Shown here piece by piece: positions 12,000 to 24,458 of a stretch of 64,000 bases of DNA (positions are counted from its first letter, which is position 1; each line of letters opens with the position of its first letter). Source of the DNA: Heterobilharzia americana (taxonomy: Eukaryota > Platyhelminthes > Trematoda > Strigeidida > Schistosomatidae); NCBI GenBank assembly GCA_944470555.2, contig OX104127.1, positions 152,597,776-152,661,775 of the forward strand, written 5' to 3'. The notes under the pieces were generated by a model, which made no database searches, was not told the DNA's origin, and saw only the letters and a list, made by a program, of their open reading frames with translations. The translations under genes were made by a program, and so were the position numbers.

Positions 12000-14927
12000 A
12001 AACATTTTTTCAATCTTGCATATTCGCTTCATCAAAAATACCGATGAGTCTAAATAGGAGAAAGAGTGTTAGTATAAGCAGATATACCTACCAGTACGTG
12101 AGATGTCAAAAAGCATTTGGATGTGTAGACCAAATTGCAACATTCACTTCAAGAACTGTGTTGCAGATCAGCTTGGAATGGTTGACGAGTAATAGGTAAT
12201 CCACTGATTCTATGAACAAAGAGATATGTCAATCCCCCATGAGAAAAAATCGTTTATGATAAAGTTGATCTATACATCCAAGTTAAGTTGATATAGATAA
12301 TACGCCTAACGCAACAATGAGTACATCTGTTTCACAGGATTATGTACAAGCTAATGAAGCAGGTGATTGATAATAGCGTTAAAGCCACTTGTCATGGTTT
12401 CATTAAAGTGTCCACTTAAGTTTAACTGCGTGAACTTTATATTCATGAGGAAATTAGCCGACGCATAGCAATGAACAACTACTACTTCAATTTTTTCTAC
12501 TGAAAAAAAACATCAAAAGATTACGGGTCAAATTCATTCACAGCTTTAATTAATTCACCTAATCAATCACGTTTTCTTATTAAGATTAGCTGGAATCAAA
12601 TTAACATAGAGTGATTCAAGTTTAAAAAACATAGCATAACCCATCCTTACCAAATTAACAAACAATATGAAAAACTTACTCTGAGCTAACTGACTTTAAG
12701 TTATGACGCCTATCTTTTATTTCCTTTAGGAAAAATCCTAACTTATATGGTGTATTCATATCCTATATCCTATTGTTACTGTGATGTTTTTCACCACTAA
12801 AACTACCACTTTGTAACCTTATCCACTCTTTCCATTCTTCCGTTAATACTTTGCTTCCAATCTTATCTAATTACAGTAATTTTGTCCTGTCCACACATTT
12901 CTCTACCCGTTTTCTTGAAGCGCTTTACCTTTTTTTAGTTACCTACTACAAAACTGTTTGGTATAAAACTGCGATCAAATTGTAAGCCATTTTTACTGTA
13001 AATATTATTATCGGAAAAAATATTGATGAATTTCAAACTGTAAAATATGCTGATAAAATTGCTTGAGATTCTTTTTTTCACTCAATCATGGTCTAATACA
13101 CTATACCTTGAGTTATATTATTTTATAATCTTCCAGCTAAACCTTAATATACATTCATGCTGCCTTAGCAGTCTAATAGGATCAAAAGAGTGGTTGTTAA
13201 AATTTCCAAATCTACTTAGGCAAGACTGTATGAACCACCTGGTTACTTAGCCGTTTGGGTTTAAGAATATATAGAGATTCCCAATAAAAACCACTTTCAC
13301 TTTGAAACCTCACAACAGATTATCCATGTGAACAGTCTGAAATTTTTCGGGATACCAATATACCAGATTATTAACAAAAAAGAAGAAATAGGTTAAGTGC
13401 ATTTCCTCAGAAGAAATGTTTCGTCAAACTATAATACTTTGAAAGTCCTGTAAATAAGGTTGTTTAGTCAAAACGTGCTTATTGTTCTGTTTAGTTCTCA
13501 GAAACTTGATATAACTGCATCCCACTGAGTGGCAGCATTCACTCAAGAACTCAAGCCTAGCACTTATCATTTCAAGTGTCATGGTGGTATCCAGTGGGTG
13601 ATGGGTTAGAATTTAAGATGAACACCATCTTCCAATGGGATGCATGCACATTCAACCGATGAGTCATAAGTAGGACTTTATCATCAAACTCCACAAAGAT
13701 AATTCTTCTGAAGTGGTTTCAAGAATGCTTGACAGTCCCAAGAAATTCTAGGATTCTTTGTAATAGTTAAGAAATCCTGTAACATCCCTGCTTGATACTA
13801 ATCACTGAATGTCAGCTAAACTTCAGCAACAGCGAATCACGTTCAAGTATGCACTGACCAATATGAGTCAAGAAAATGAAACACAAAGTGGTTATTAAAG
13901 GAAACTGTACTTCCTTTATAGTTGATTATTCTATTTTGTATGAGAAATAAAGATATCTAGATTTTCAATGGATTTATTATCTTTGAAACCACAGAGTTGT
14001 CTACGTTGCCGCCAATCCATATAAGACAATATCATTTAAATGATATTCAGGAAATTCTGCATCATGATCCTGTTTAAGGCCTTACTAAGTTTCTAGGACA
14101 ACTGCACATATTTTCAAAGTTGTTTGTATGCACTGTTGTCTAGTCAACTAACTGCTTTCTGTGAGCAGTGGCTTGATGGGGTTAACTTACTCTACATAAA
14201 GGCATATATGACTTCCAAGCGCCTGTGTGTATTGTGATACTCATCATCGCCTGTTTTCACAAAACTACTAGGGTAGATTTTTGAAATCTACTCTTTATCA
14301 CCTGGAAATGTTGTTTCTTCGTATTTCCATCGTATACATGAAGTTATAACTTACCCAGTTCTGTTTAAGTTGTCTTCTTAGTTAGTACTCGGGTTCCCAA
14401 ACAAGATATTCATCTTATACAACCACATTACCTTCTTTAACAAATTCAACATGCAACGAAATCTCCATCATAATTCATCAAAGGTTTATGCTGTGTTAAC
14501 ATCACGTTAAATAGGCGTAATGAATAGCTGGAATAAATCGTCTCAAACCTGGTTGGTTGTCCTCAAGGTTTCCCGTCACTAGAGATCGTTTGGACCCAAA
14601 TCTTTTACAGACTTAAACAGTGGCTGAATAACTAGATTACAATTATTATGCTTTTATACAAAGCTTGGATAACAACTTCCTTTCAACTGATTCTGAGACT
14701 ATAGCAATTTAAACATGAGTTTAATAAATGATACCCTAAAAATATTTACAAAAATTAATAAAAGTGAGTAAACAACTACAAAATGTCTGTATTCCTTATT
14801 TATCGGTCAAAAAAACCACGAAATAGTTGTCTTGACTCATGTAAAACTTTAACTACAAAAGCCGCGTATCTGGTAAACGGTCTGTCTACTAGAAGTGCAG
14901 ATACATAAAACTGTTTCTCATCCTATC

Positions 14928-14929
<2 letters not shown>
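12000..14929. other. No recognised feature
   Basis: About 2.9 kb of AT-rich DNA with no coding signal, tRNA, or repeat I can match elsewhere in the window. Short ORFs at 11996-12199 and 13047-13250 have no motif. Confidence 0.35.

Positions 14930-14965
<36 letters not shown>
14930..14965. repeat. (TA)n microsatellite
   Basis: An uninterrupted run of about 18 TA units. Confidence 0.95.
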
Positions 14966-14968
<3 letters not shown>

Positions 14969-15186
14969 CCCTGTGATATTCAAACACAAAGTGAAAAGAA
15001 CAAGAGATATTGATGATGATGACAGTAAAGTAGATGAATAAACGGTTTGATTTAAAATAACAACAAAAATAATCATTCGTTAAACCAATTGACTATAGCT
15101 TTTACCGATAGCCTCAGGTATGCCCACATAGACTCATCTTAAATAAAATAAGTTTACTACCTTAAAAGACTATTTTACCCCAGTGG

Positions 15187-15192
<6 letters not shown>

Positions 15193-15218
<26 letters not shown>
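15193..15218. repeat. (TA)n microsatellite
   Basis: An uninterrupted run of about 13 TA units. Confidence 0.9.
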
Positions 15219-15219
<1 letters not shown>

Positions 15220-16595
15220 CATAGGCCTGCGGTCATGCGCTGTTAAAAAGGATGACGAGTATACAAAAATATATCATACCACCTTTTAACTATTGAGGTT
15301 TTATTCATCACTCACCACAACCTAAGTTTAGACAAATTCTGGACTATGGTTGCAACAGTTATTGAGTAATCTTATTTCTTAGCCATATCAATTTCGAAAG
15401 TTTAGCGTTATCGGTTGCAGATCAGTTTGTATCTGACACTTCTATATTTCGACTTTTGAAGTCTATCCAAATTTATATTGAGTATTTTCCTTCCTCAATA
15501 ATAAAAGAGCCCCTCTACTAAGACGAGGCTTTATTTATATCTTGTTTTAAAATAATTTATACTTTGAGTTTGCATTTGTGAATAAGAGAAAAACACTATT
15601 GGACAAAAATAGCTAATTATCTACCAAATCTTATTGTCCCTAAAATCCAGTGGGTCAGTCATACACGTAAAAAAGTCATAAAAAGATATTTCGGCTATAA
15701 TAAGCCTTATCATCTTAGAAACTACTTTCAAAAATGATATCAGTAATACAAGGTTTCCTTAGTGTGACCCCAGTATTTGCATACAGCTCAAAATAAGTAA
15801 ATGATATATGTCAGTTAACAATTGAAAACATCACAATAGGAGAGAGTGAAGTAGTTGACCAATCAAAATAAGATTTAATTGAACAGAATTAAGCCGAGGC
15901 TGCTAGGTTTGCAGTTACCGTCATAAAGTTACTGTGATACTTCTGAGAATGTAAGTACAGCACTTTATCAGCAGCCGATCCAGATTAAGCGAATGGAAAT
16001 GAAACTAAGGTTACCATGAAATGAAGTCAACAAGTAAGTGGTCAGGAAATAATAAAGCTCTGCTAGATAAACAGCAGATGCAGTATCACTTACACACTAC
16101 TATTTTCAGAGATAATGTTCTTTGGAAGACTTAAGTAAAATATGAATGTCCGTAAACAAGTAAGTTAACGCCTTTCATACCCCAACGATGATCCTATATT
16201 GAAATCTAAGTAATTCAGTTGGTCTAGTTCCCAAACACCTTGAAATCTGAGTCAATCAATAGATTAAGATAACACTTTTGCCATTCGCTTCATCAAAAAA
16301 CCGAACGGTAAAATCACACTACTGAGTGGTTGGTAGATTATCACAGTATACTGGTTAGTCGCTGAAGAGAAATTAATTACATATAGCCCAGTCCTGAGTG
16401 CTGACTGAATTCCGTTGATCATTTGGCAGTGCGCTACGAAGCTAGAAGTCTCATCATCAGGCTGCACTTTTATGGGCGTTAATTGGTTGGAGGCAGTCGG
16501 CTGGAAGACCAGCTCGACTAAGGTCTCGTGCTAGTGAGTAATAGTCAGCAAGACGTATTTTCAACCTCAAAGCGATTAATACAACTAATTCAGTC
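15219..16595. other. Unassigned DNA with a possible SINE fragment at its end
   Basis: No gene is visible. The stretch 16420-16520 has words (gttggttgcctcc-like and a 'gtctcgtgctag' end) loosely matching 60220-60260, hinting at a shared repeat, family C. The match is short and weak. Confidence 0.3.
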
Positions 16596-16599
16596 CTCA

Positions 16600-16652
16600 T
16601 TACATTATTATTATTTTTCCCTTGGTTTCCTAGTGGAACATAGGGCTTCAGT
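16600..16652 (-). mobile_element. RTE 3' tip fragment
   Basis: An (ATT)n tract followed by 'cccttggtttcctagtggaa' matches the 3' terminus of the RTE copies at 9.7, 22.1, 28.2 and 30.6 kb on the minus strand. The last 45 bp or so is all that remains; the sequence then switches to a tRNA-like SINE. Confidence 0.7.
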
Positions 16653-16689
16653 AGCAGTTCTGCAGAAGGTCAACTATGGCTCGAATGTT

Positions 16690-16865
16690 TCAGTGGTTAT
16701 GTTCCTGATTGCAACACTGGACGACGCGGGTTTGAACCTCAGAGGAAAGATGTGTTCCTTAGAAGTTACAGATACTTTTTGCTGATGAGTGCTAACAAGG
16801 ACAAAATGTAGGTCAAGTAGCGCTTCCTGCTAATTGCCTTCAACTTAGGTCACGATAGTCTTGTT
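16690..16865 (+). repeat. Family A SINE copy with dead hammerhead motif
   Basis: A B-box-like 'gggtttgaacctc' at about 16729 is followed, as in other family A copies, by a hammerhead-like block: CTGATGA at 16782-16788, a stem II-like GTGCTAACAAGGAC, and then AAAA where GAAA is required. The downstream part (gcgcttcctgctaattg) resembles the substrate strand in other copies. Loss of the G at core position 12 should abolish cleavage. Overall it is a well-diverged tRNA-derived SINE. Confidence 0.55.
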
Positions 16866-17562
16866 ATGGTGACCATATGAAAAGTTAGACAAAATAAAAA
16901 TATCATGGAGGTTAAATTCCAAAAGATAAATAATATGAGGTGGAAAATTCCATTTCATTGTAGAACCATAGTGTAATAAAATGTTTCGTCACATTTATTT
17001 GAAAGCATACTGAGCATAATGAAGTCTACATATCGTCACCGAGCTATTTAAACATTCACCTAGGATAATCTTATTTCGAAGTCAACATGAGCGTAACTAG
17101 ATTTGTTATTTTAAGTTTCTGATTGTAAATTGTTCACAGGTTTTTTCATTAAGTTATAAATTGCTATTTCTTGACTAGCTAACGATCTAATGCATACGTG
17201 ACCTACTTACCTTAATTCCCAAGAGATTATATATATGAATGTAGCATACACCTCAATAAAATATTTAAGGCGAAAAATATATGATTTCATTCTTTCAGGT
17301 TTTTACGTGGATTTCAGTTTACACTTAAGCATTTATTTTTGAAGCACTACTGTAAATGAACTCAGTACTTTTTATTCCCATGAGTTCATAGTCATGAAGA
17401 ATGACATTACTGAATACAAACTAGTATTCAGTTACATCCATAGATATCCAAACAAATCGCTTGCAGAAAATGAAAGTATAACAACCGAAATTTCTCTGTG
17501 ACAAGTATGCAAAACATAAGCTGTAATTAGCACTTTGAAAAACTTAAATTTGTACAAGTACT

Positions 17563-17565
<3 letters not shown>
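16866..17565. other. No recognised feature
   Basis: AT-rich DNA without coding or repeat signals that I can match. Confidence 0.3.

Positions 17566-17598
<33 letters not shown>
17566..17598. repeat. (TA)n microsatellite
   Basis: A run of about 16 TA units. Confidence 0.9.
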
Positions 17599-17601
<3 letters not shown>

Positions 17602-17664
17602 GGTTAATGCGGATTTTAATATAAAGACAGTATTCATTACGGACTGATATCAGTTGATGAAACA

Positions 17665-17960
17665 CTGAAAATCTGGGAGTACAGAACAGCTGTCTTGCCC
17701 GAGTGTGTAACTTCTCAGATGAACGCCTCTGCGACCCGACTAGGGGTCGAAATCAAGACCTTCAGTTTTCACGGCGATGTTAACTATTAGGCCACCGTGC
17801 CAGAATTTAATGATTCATAGTTTTCAATTTCTGTCCATTCGCGATATAGCGCAACTATCACCCCAGGTCTTCAGTTGGCATCCACATTACTTCGGAATGG
17901 TTGATTCCAGAGGTCATGCATGACTTTTTATTAGAACTTCAGGATGTCTGTCCCGAAGCC
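17665..17960 (-). repeat. Family B SINE, minus orientation, degenerate hammerhead
   Basis: Read on the minus strand, the unit has a body (from 17960), then a tRNA-like block at about 17730-17805 (A-box-like ggcctaatagttaac, B-box-like gatttcgaccc), then a hammerhead-like block at about 17665-17725. The last has CTGAGAA where CTGANGA is required and AAGA in place of GAAA, so it should be inactive. The body (tcatagttttcaatttctgtc... cttcaggatgtctgtcc) recurs at 31650-31800 and 33235-33400. Confidence 0.65.
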
Positions 17961-18100
17961 TGTCACTGATAAGCCTAATGGTTAACGTGTTTGGCGTTAA
18001 AGCTTAAGTTCTGGAGTTCGATTCCAAGTCAGGTTGCGAGTATGTACTGCTGAGGAGTCCTGCCGTGAGACGAAACAGATGTCCAGCAAAACCAGATTCA
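17960..18100 (+). repeat. Family B SINE, plus orientation, with core-intact hammerhead
   Basis: This half-unit faces the minus-strand copy at 17665-17960. A tRNA-like block lies at about 17965-18030 (A-box-like cctaatggttaacgtg, B-box-like gagttcgattcc). It leads directly into the hammerhead block described separately at 18040-18095. The arrangement tRNA-like block then ribozyme is the same as in the other family B copies. Confidence 0.7.
18040..18095 (+). ncRNA. Hammerhead ribozyme candidate (family B)
   Basis: All consensus core positions are present: CTGAGGA at 18050-18056 (CUGANGA), stem II as GTC...GAC around an apical loop, then GAA at 18072-18074. Next comes a short helix III ACA-GA-TGT, and C at 18083 as the cleavage-site base. 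Helix I is weak: about three pairs (CTG with CAG) form next to the core before it breaks down. The catalytic core is therefore intact by sequence, but folding is doubtful. Hammerheads in schistosome SINEs are well established; activity of this copy is inferred. Confidence 0.6.
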
Positions 18101-18546
18101 CAGTGACTTTTATTAGCTATGCCTCCTTAAGACTGACTAATGTTGCACATTGCCAAGAGGTTTCGAATCGCAACAGAACATCTTTGCAATAGTCCTTGGC
18201 TTTCAGTATTTCTTCAGTTGACAACATCTGACAAAAATGTATGTTTTAACTAAAAGACCTGTAATTTGTAATTCATACATACCTATATGCGTATATATGA
18301 TCTGTAGCATTCTGTTGGGAGCTTTCCACTCTTCAGCGACTTATCTCTACTACTAACTGAGTCCAGCAGGATGTCAGTCGCATTCTAAATAGTTGACTAC
18401 TAACGCCTGTGACTGTGGCACTGGGTATGGCGGGTTCGGATTTTTGAAAGCCACCAGTGTGTTCAAGGTTACTTCTTTTGATGACAAACCCTTCGTAGCC
18501 CGAAATGTACTTTTAAGGATTTCCACCATCTGTCTTCAGGCATTCG

Positions 18547-18549
<3 letters not shown>

Positions 18550-18600
<51 letters not shown>
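18550..18600. repeat. (TA)25 microsatellite at SR2-like 3' end
   Basis: About 25 TA units run right up to an SR2-like 3' UTR fragment that starts at 18601. RTE-clade elements usually end in a short tandem repeat, so this may be an expanded 3' tail. Confidence 0.9.
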
Positions 18601-18603
<3 letters not shown>

Positions 18604-18868
18604 TCAAGGCTATCCAGAGTGATAATAATGACTGACTGACTTAAATAATCAACGTAGTACCTCGTACACAGGTGCGTTGGCTCAAATTGCCACACTTCAC
18701 AGCAGTATACAAAGAACAGCCGGGTAGGAAAATGGTGATTTCATAGTGGAAAACGTTGTGTGAGAGAATAAAGAATCTTAAGATAACGGTAGGTGCGAAT
18801 ATTCAAGCTTTAGAAGATATCAAGGAGTAAATAAATCTGTATCAGTGTGACCGACTTCCAGCCATGTC
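18601..18868 (-). mobile_element. SR2-like LINE 3' UTR fragment
   Basis: The segment aligns along most of its length with 47905-48130, which lies just 3' of a recognisable SR2-like C-terminus on the minus strand. Shared words include 'gctttagaagat', 'caaggagt' and 'ccagccatgtca' (47.9 kb region: 'ctagccatgtca'). Only untranslated sequence is left here, and family D begins immediately to the right. Confidence 0.65.
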
Positions 18869-19700
18869 ATGATAATAATAATAATCACTTTATTCCAAAC
18901 AATTCTGGTACAATCTGAAACTCTCAGCAGGCAACATTACAACAAAAATATACTCCTTTACGTTTATATAATAATTTAAACTATACAAAGAATATTAGTA
19001 ACGAGAATAATTGTAGAATAATGGTAAAATATTCGAAAGCCTGATTGTTTATTGTTAGGAATTTGGTGAGTTCTGTTCTAACACTTTGTTATCACATAAG
19101 ATGTATGCTAGGTAAGGCACAGCTGAATTCTCACATTTAGTTTTACGAGCATACAGTCTTCTGTAACTTCGTCTTGTCCAAACTAAGGATGCACAAGAAG
19201 AGAGATGTGGATGAAGTTTATGCTCGGTATCAGATAAAATGACTGTAGATAGTTGCCTGATTGGACTTCAGTGTCAGTCAACTACAGTGGTAATAGTTAA
19301 GCCTTACGATTCTGAAAGCTTTAAAAGCCTTATGCGAAATAACATAGTCTTCATTTTGTAGACGACTAGGAAAGATCAGTGGGGAACAATAATGAAGAAT
19401 AGGTGAAATACAGGAGTAAATAATCTGTAGAAGTACATGATGAGTTTAACTAGAGAGTTTCAGCTTTGTTATATAATACTTTGAGCGTAAGTTCTTCTTG
19501 GGAGTCAGCAAGATTTGAGATGAGATCAGAAGCAAAACTCAATCGAAGGTAGTTACTACTTTATTTCCTTTCTATAGCAATACCATCAGTGATACAGGCG
19601 AAATGAAATTAAGGTAGCTCTCACAAGTTTTTTACGCTAGGGGCCATAGTTGGCAGTGTGGCATTTAGAAGGGTTTGGCTTGAGACCAGTTAAGAAAAAC
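18869..19700 (-). repeat. Family D repeat, uninterrupted copy
   Basis: This is the intact counterpart of the repeat split at 9674/11610. On the minus strand it ends in 'ggaataaagtgattatt' and (ATT)n, a LINE-like or SINE-like 3' end. No protein domain is seen in any frame, so it may be an untranslated or non-autonomous part of a LINE. A short fragment of the same 3' end lies at 27440-27520. Confidence 0.7.
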
Positions 19701-20213
19701 CACTGGCCAATTTCAGATAAAAAACTACAAAATTTACACTAGATCACTGGCCTTTCATAAAGATATTTGCAGAAAAGAGAGACAAGCGGCAGACATGTAT
19801 TATAGTAAGACTCTTGGATAACTACTTCAGAGAATCTGGAAGTATGATTTCATTTAAGTATATTCTAATGTTACATGTTAGTTTTCAATAATCGTGGGAC
19901 ACTAGATAAATTCTGCTGCCCGTACCATTTTTTGGCAAATATTAATCACAGATGTGAAACATTATCATTCTTTAATATCAGAAAGAGGATACTAATACGT
20001 CTTCTTGGCAACAACACAACTTAGTTCAACCCAGAAGTGAGTATTCACATCCACTTGCTTCCGAGGTACTTCTGGGTCAGTGTATTACACTCAGAAGTTG
20101 ATATTACTAGCTGCCATTTAACAACTTGTGACACATCATGATCTATAAATCAATAGTATCAGTAGCATATTCCTTCAATTAAAGAACTGACTGATTTGTT
20201 TAGTGGCATGGTC
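19701..20213. other. No recognised feature
   Basis: AT-rich, no matched repeat or coding signal. Confidence 0.3.
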
Positions 20214-20516
20214 TCACTCCAGATTTGTAAAGTCTTCACTTTTCAAACCCCTAAGGAGTTTAGGTGATACATCTACTCTCACTGAAATATTACTGAATTT
20301 CTTTATTGTTTCATTCAGTTTTGGGCAGTGCAAATATGAAACAGGATCCTTTGTCATTGTTGAATAACCTCCATTAACTGATTCAACTATTTTCCTATTG
20401 TGAACAAGATGTTTTTGAAGTAATCTAGAGTTCAAACACATCAAAATAATATTTCTAGAAATATCTAACTTAAGTGATCGCAGTATGGAATAGTAGAATC
20501 CTAGTAATACAAACAA
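20214..20516 (-). pseudogene. Possible Penelope-like RT N-terminal fragment
   Basis: A 100-codon minus-strand frame contains YSTMTKDPVSYLHCPKLN followed by ETIKKFSNISVRVD and KLLRGLKSED. This order (TxDP, then a polar helix, then L-R-x-L-K/S before the YGLPKVHK box) resembles the region upstream of the RT core in Penelope-like elements. The YGLPK box itself is absent because the frame stops. A second ORF at 20665-20940 on the same strand shows no motif. The resemblance is weak and could be chance. Confidence 0.25.
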
Positions 20517-22075
20517 CTAGTCCAGTCGCCGAATATAACTAATACATCGTATTGATCATTGAACTTTTATTAAATCACGTAGAATCTGTTGTTGCATTTA
20601 GAAAAAGAAAAGAAGAACAGATGAAATGAAGATTACGCACGCGTATACAAATACGCATATATGCTTATGAAAGCTTATTTCTCTTAAAATACCCATTTTT
20701 GACAAGATATATGTATATATCAAAAGACCGAGTTTTATCCAACTGAGATAGCCATTGCATAGTTGGCGTTCTCATAAAGAACAAACGTCTGAAGGATACA
20801 GTATACACAGAAACAAACATTCGAAAATAATGGTCTAGAATTTGAGAATTCCAGAAGCATCCCACCGATAAACGAAGCAACAGAACAGTAAGTTTTACAC
20901 TAGTTAAAAAGTGATTACCAAATAAAAGTAAACAACACAAAGAACTATAATATGGAAACTAGAAGGAGGAGGTTAAGTGGTATTAACCCGATAGATTTGT
21001 TTGATTCACGCAAAATCAGCATTAGTTATTCACTTGATCTTATCTATCAAAGAGAAGAGTATTGCATAGAATAAATGAATATTTTGTAGAACGCAGTCAA
21101 AAAAGTAGCTACATAAGTTTACTTATCTAAACAAATACTTATTCACTGTGAATATTAGTGTATCTAAACAGGGAATGAATGACTGACTGACTGACTGTTA
21201 GAAGGAAGACTGAAATGAAACCCAAGACGAAAACCATATAAAACAATTTTCTAATGCTCCTTTTTTCAAAATAATCGTCTCCGATAAATAGATTTATGTA
21301 TATATCTGTCCTCTAAAAGATGATACAAAACTTTAAATAAATTATGTCTTGCTTTCAAAATGAAATCTCAGATTGAATTAGTTTTAATATAAATGTTTGA
21401 GAAACTGAAACGTTTCTATTGTAGCTGTTTCTTCTAACAATATTAGTCAGTTTTGTTAAGAATTATCATTCTTTTTCAACATACAGAAATATGCATCTCA
21501 GACATTAAAAAAAGTATTAAACACGATTATCACTACTCCAGCCGTTCGTGATTTTGCTTCTAGCGATGAGATTGCATTTAACATCTTTTTCACGGAAGGG
21601 ATTACGAATTTTCGGATTGGTCGATGAGGAATTTTGTCACACACACAAACACATAGTTTTCTGCTAACACTAAAATGGACTTATGCTTATGAATCTTTGT
21701 CAATAAGCTTTATATCATTGCAATGATATTCATATTACAAAAAAAGACGTTCACAAATATCGGCTAAGGTGCAAATATTTGATAACACCAAAATAGTTTG
21801 GCGTTTTGGGATCATAATGGTTCAACAAAAGTGAAAATAACTTTTCCTCGAATTAGACATTGCAAACACTGTACAAATCAAGAAACATTCAGAAATGTCA
21901 CACACAAACGTTGGACTAACAGTCATTAAACCTTAATGTCCACACTTGGTCAGTACGCCGTTTTACGACTTCTCCTGCTGTATGGTAAGTTCAGAAATTA
22001 TCTTTACCTGTTTAATGGGAAAAAACTTGGATAAAAATTAGGTATAAGAAATTAATTCTCTTCAATTTCATATTT
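20517..22075. other. Mostly unassigned; GACT tandem repeat at 21173-21197
   Basis: A GAAT/GACT tetranucleotide run (about six units) is the only clear repeat. The rest is AT-rich with no coding signal. Confidence 0.4.
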
Positions 22076-22077
22076 AC

Positions 22078-23310
22078 ATGGGTTCCTAGTGGAACACAGG
22101 CATCAGTAGCACGTCTCCAATGCGCTCAGTTCTCTGAAAGTTTTTAAACCTGGTTCCATGACTGCCCAAAAGCTCACATTTCTACCTCACACCATCTCCT
22201 CCATGTCACCCTCGCCTCGGACGCCCAACTCGTCGTTTCCCATCTGGGTTCCACTCGAGTGCCTGGCGCGTGATGTCCCCGAATGGTCTTCTCAGTGCAT
22301 GCCCAATCCATCTCCACTTCCTTCCACTGCATATTTGTTTGGTTGGTTTGTTGCCAGGCAGAGGGAGTTCCTTGTTGCTTATTCTTTCTGGCCATCTGAT
22401 CTGATGCTCAGTATCGAGTGAGCGTAGGTGGCAGTTGTTGATGAATATCTGTAGTTTGTTGGAAATGCTTTTCGTGACGCGCCAAGTCTCTGAACCATGT
22501 AGCAGCACTGACTTGACGTTGGTGTTGAAAATCTGGATCTTGATCCACATGCTGAGTGCAGAAGATCTCCACGCTGATTTAAGATTAGTGAAAGCCTGTC
22601 TTGCTTTTCCGCCTGTAGTTGAAAGGATGCTGCCTTGCCTAGGTGAGTGAAAGAGACCACTTCGTTTACATTTCTCCCGTTGATGGTGATTGGTGCTTGT
22701 TGCTGATGCTGTTGTTGATTGGGTATCTTCTGTCTTCCCTACGTTCACCTGAAGTCTCGTCTTTGCTGCCCTACCTCTTCTGCCAACTTGTTAGTTTTCA
22801 CCTGTAGATCTTCGAGTTTGTGCGACAAGACATCAGACATAAATCATCATTGGCGAAATCCAAATCTTCTAGGGTCTTTTCATCGGTCCAGCCGGCGTAT
22901 GCCCCTCTTCTCGCTCCTCACTGTTTGCTGCATGATCCAGTCGACCACAATCAGGAAGATGATCTGTGATACTGGGCGACCTTATCTTACTACCGTCTTC
23001 ACTTCAAAAGCATCCCTGAGCTTTCCATTGTGGATCACTCGGCATATGGCGTCTTCATATAGCTGTTGAATGAGGTTGATAAAGATTAGTGGCACTCCGT
23101 AGTGTTGAAGCAACTGCCTGGCAAATTACTCCTCGGTCGACGCTGTTGAAGGCCTTTTCAAAGTCGATGAAGTTGAGGTAGAGGGTTGACTGCCATTCGA
23201 TGCTCTGTTCATTGATGATGATGCGTAGTGTTGCGTTGCAATTTGGTCCGCACATGATTTGTACTTCCTGAATCCAGCCTGTTCCGGTCGCACCAGACCT
23301 GACTGTGCCT
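22078..23310 (-). mobile_element. 5'-truncated RTE copy, identical arm of inverted pair
   Basis: Minus-strand frames give RPEQAGFRKYKSCADQIATL (near 23230-23290, split by frameshift), FIDFEKAFNSVDRG, a region with VVR-stop-GRP where VRQGCP is expected, the RT catalytic box as FANDD rather than FADD, then VLLHGSETWRVTK, WIGHALRRP and GKRRVGRPRR. Bases 22158-23255 mirror 29461-30558 with no length difference and identical translations in every overlapping frame. The 3' tail GGGACAAATAAT seen in other copies is missing, and I find no target duplication. The copy is coding-dead. Confidence 0.88.
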
Positions 23311-24260
23311 AAACTAAATTAACGAATACCGAAACTTTAAAAGATCAGAGGGTATGTAGCGTTAGTTTCCTGATACAAAATGCACTTCATTTAGTAAATA
23401 TTTCTACAGATTTTACTATATCTGTTTCTAGCGAACGCTGTCAATATCGTAACTACTAGGTATCAGATGCATATATAACTCATTTCTTGCTTCATGTTGG
23501 AAGTCGGTCGACAGGAATCCCTGGACTTCATGCTACATGCTTCTTGACAATCAGCGGTAAGGTGTATCTACAACCATAGTGAATCCGATTCTCCCTTTAT
23601 AATTCGGACCTGCATCTCTCAATGTCGAAATCAGAGACATAACCACTGAATCATTCAAGTCATGGATGGTCCGCTGTAGGAACATATTATGAGTACATTA
23701 AGCAATTGATGTAGCTTTTGATAGAATTCAATCATCTCTAAGTGCTATCGGCTTGTAAAATACATTGATTACCCAACAGTGACTGATTCATTTACCTAGA
23801 TAACTATATCGAACATCACACCGTAGTTACACGCAAATTAAGGTAATATCTTTCATTTAAGAAGTATGATTTTATTTGTTGATTTTAGACTGCTATCACT
23901 GTTACTGACGCAAAATAGCTGAGCTTCCGGAAAATCTTTTCCTGGAAGGAAGTAATAAGTGATGAAAGCTTTCTCAAACAAACAGTGGTTCAGTTGTCAG
24001 TTGAACTACTGTAAGACTGAATAAAAATCCGAATCTGCTATTATAAACCAATAACCCATTTGACAGTCACACAAATACAATACTGATAAAACAACAGACA
24101 CCATTATAGCAACAAAAGTAAACTCTACCACTGACTGAAAATTATCAAATGTCAAAATATACCCATGTTTCGATAAAAAAGAAAAGTACGGTTTCGAAAT
24201 AAATCTAATGTTAAAAATTTATGAACAAACTTTTAGAAATATAAGTGAAAAACTTGGGCA
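23311..24260. other. No recognised feature
   Basis: AT-rich DNA without coding or repeat matches. Confidence 0.3.
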
Positions 24261-24265
24261 CGCAA

Positions 24266-24458
24266 CACCTATACCAGAGATATGGAAAACTTTACTACCA
24301 ATAAAAAAAACAGAGAGATCAGGTGACAGGACTATAAAATCAGATATCGAAAGAAGTGTCATTACATTGATATGATTATGAGCAATAATTTATGCTCGAA
24401 ACGTAATCAAGTAAATAATACTGTATCACTGTGCGCTTTATATCAAATAAACAAACTT
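24266..24458 (+). repeat. Family E repeat, single copy
   Basis: Aligns in direct orientation with 445-636 and in inverted orientation with 170-355. It keeps the best version of the hammerhead-like signal: 'gagcaataatttatgctc' as a stem-loop followed by GAAAC. The upstream core CUGANGA is not clean (tgatatgattat), so activity is not expected. Confidence 0.6.

Noticed and set aside
16981..17000. Extra hammerhead core from 'gtttcgtc' (also near 13428)
   Set aside because: No adjacent stem II or CUGANGA on the matching strand.
18393..18602. ORFs ending in repeated Y-I residues (also 17432-17665, 18513-18695, 50233-50542)
   Set aside because: The tail is translated (TA)n microsatellite; no coding evidence outside it.
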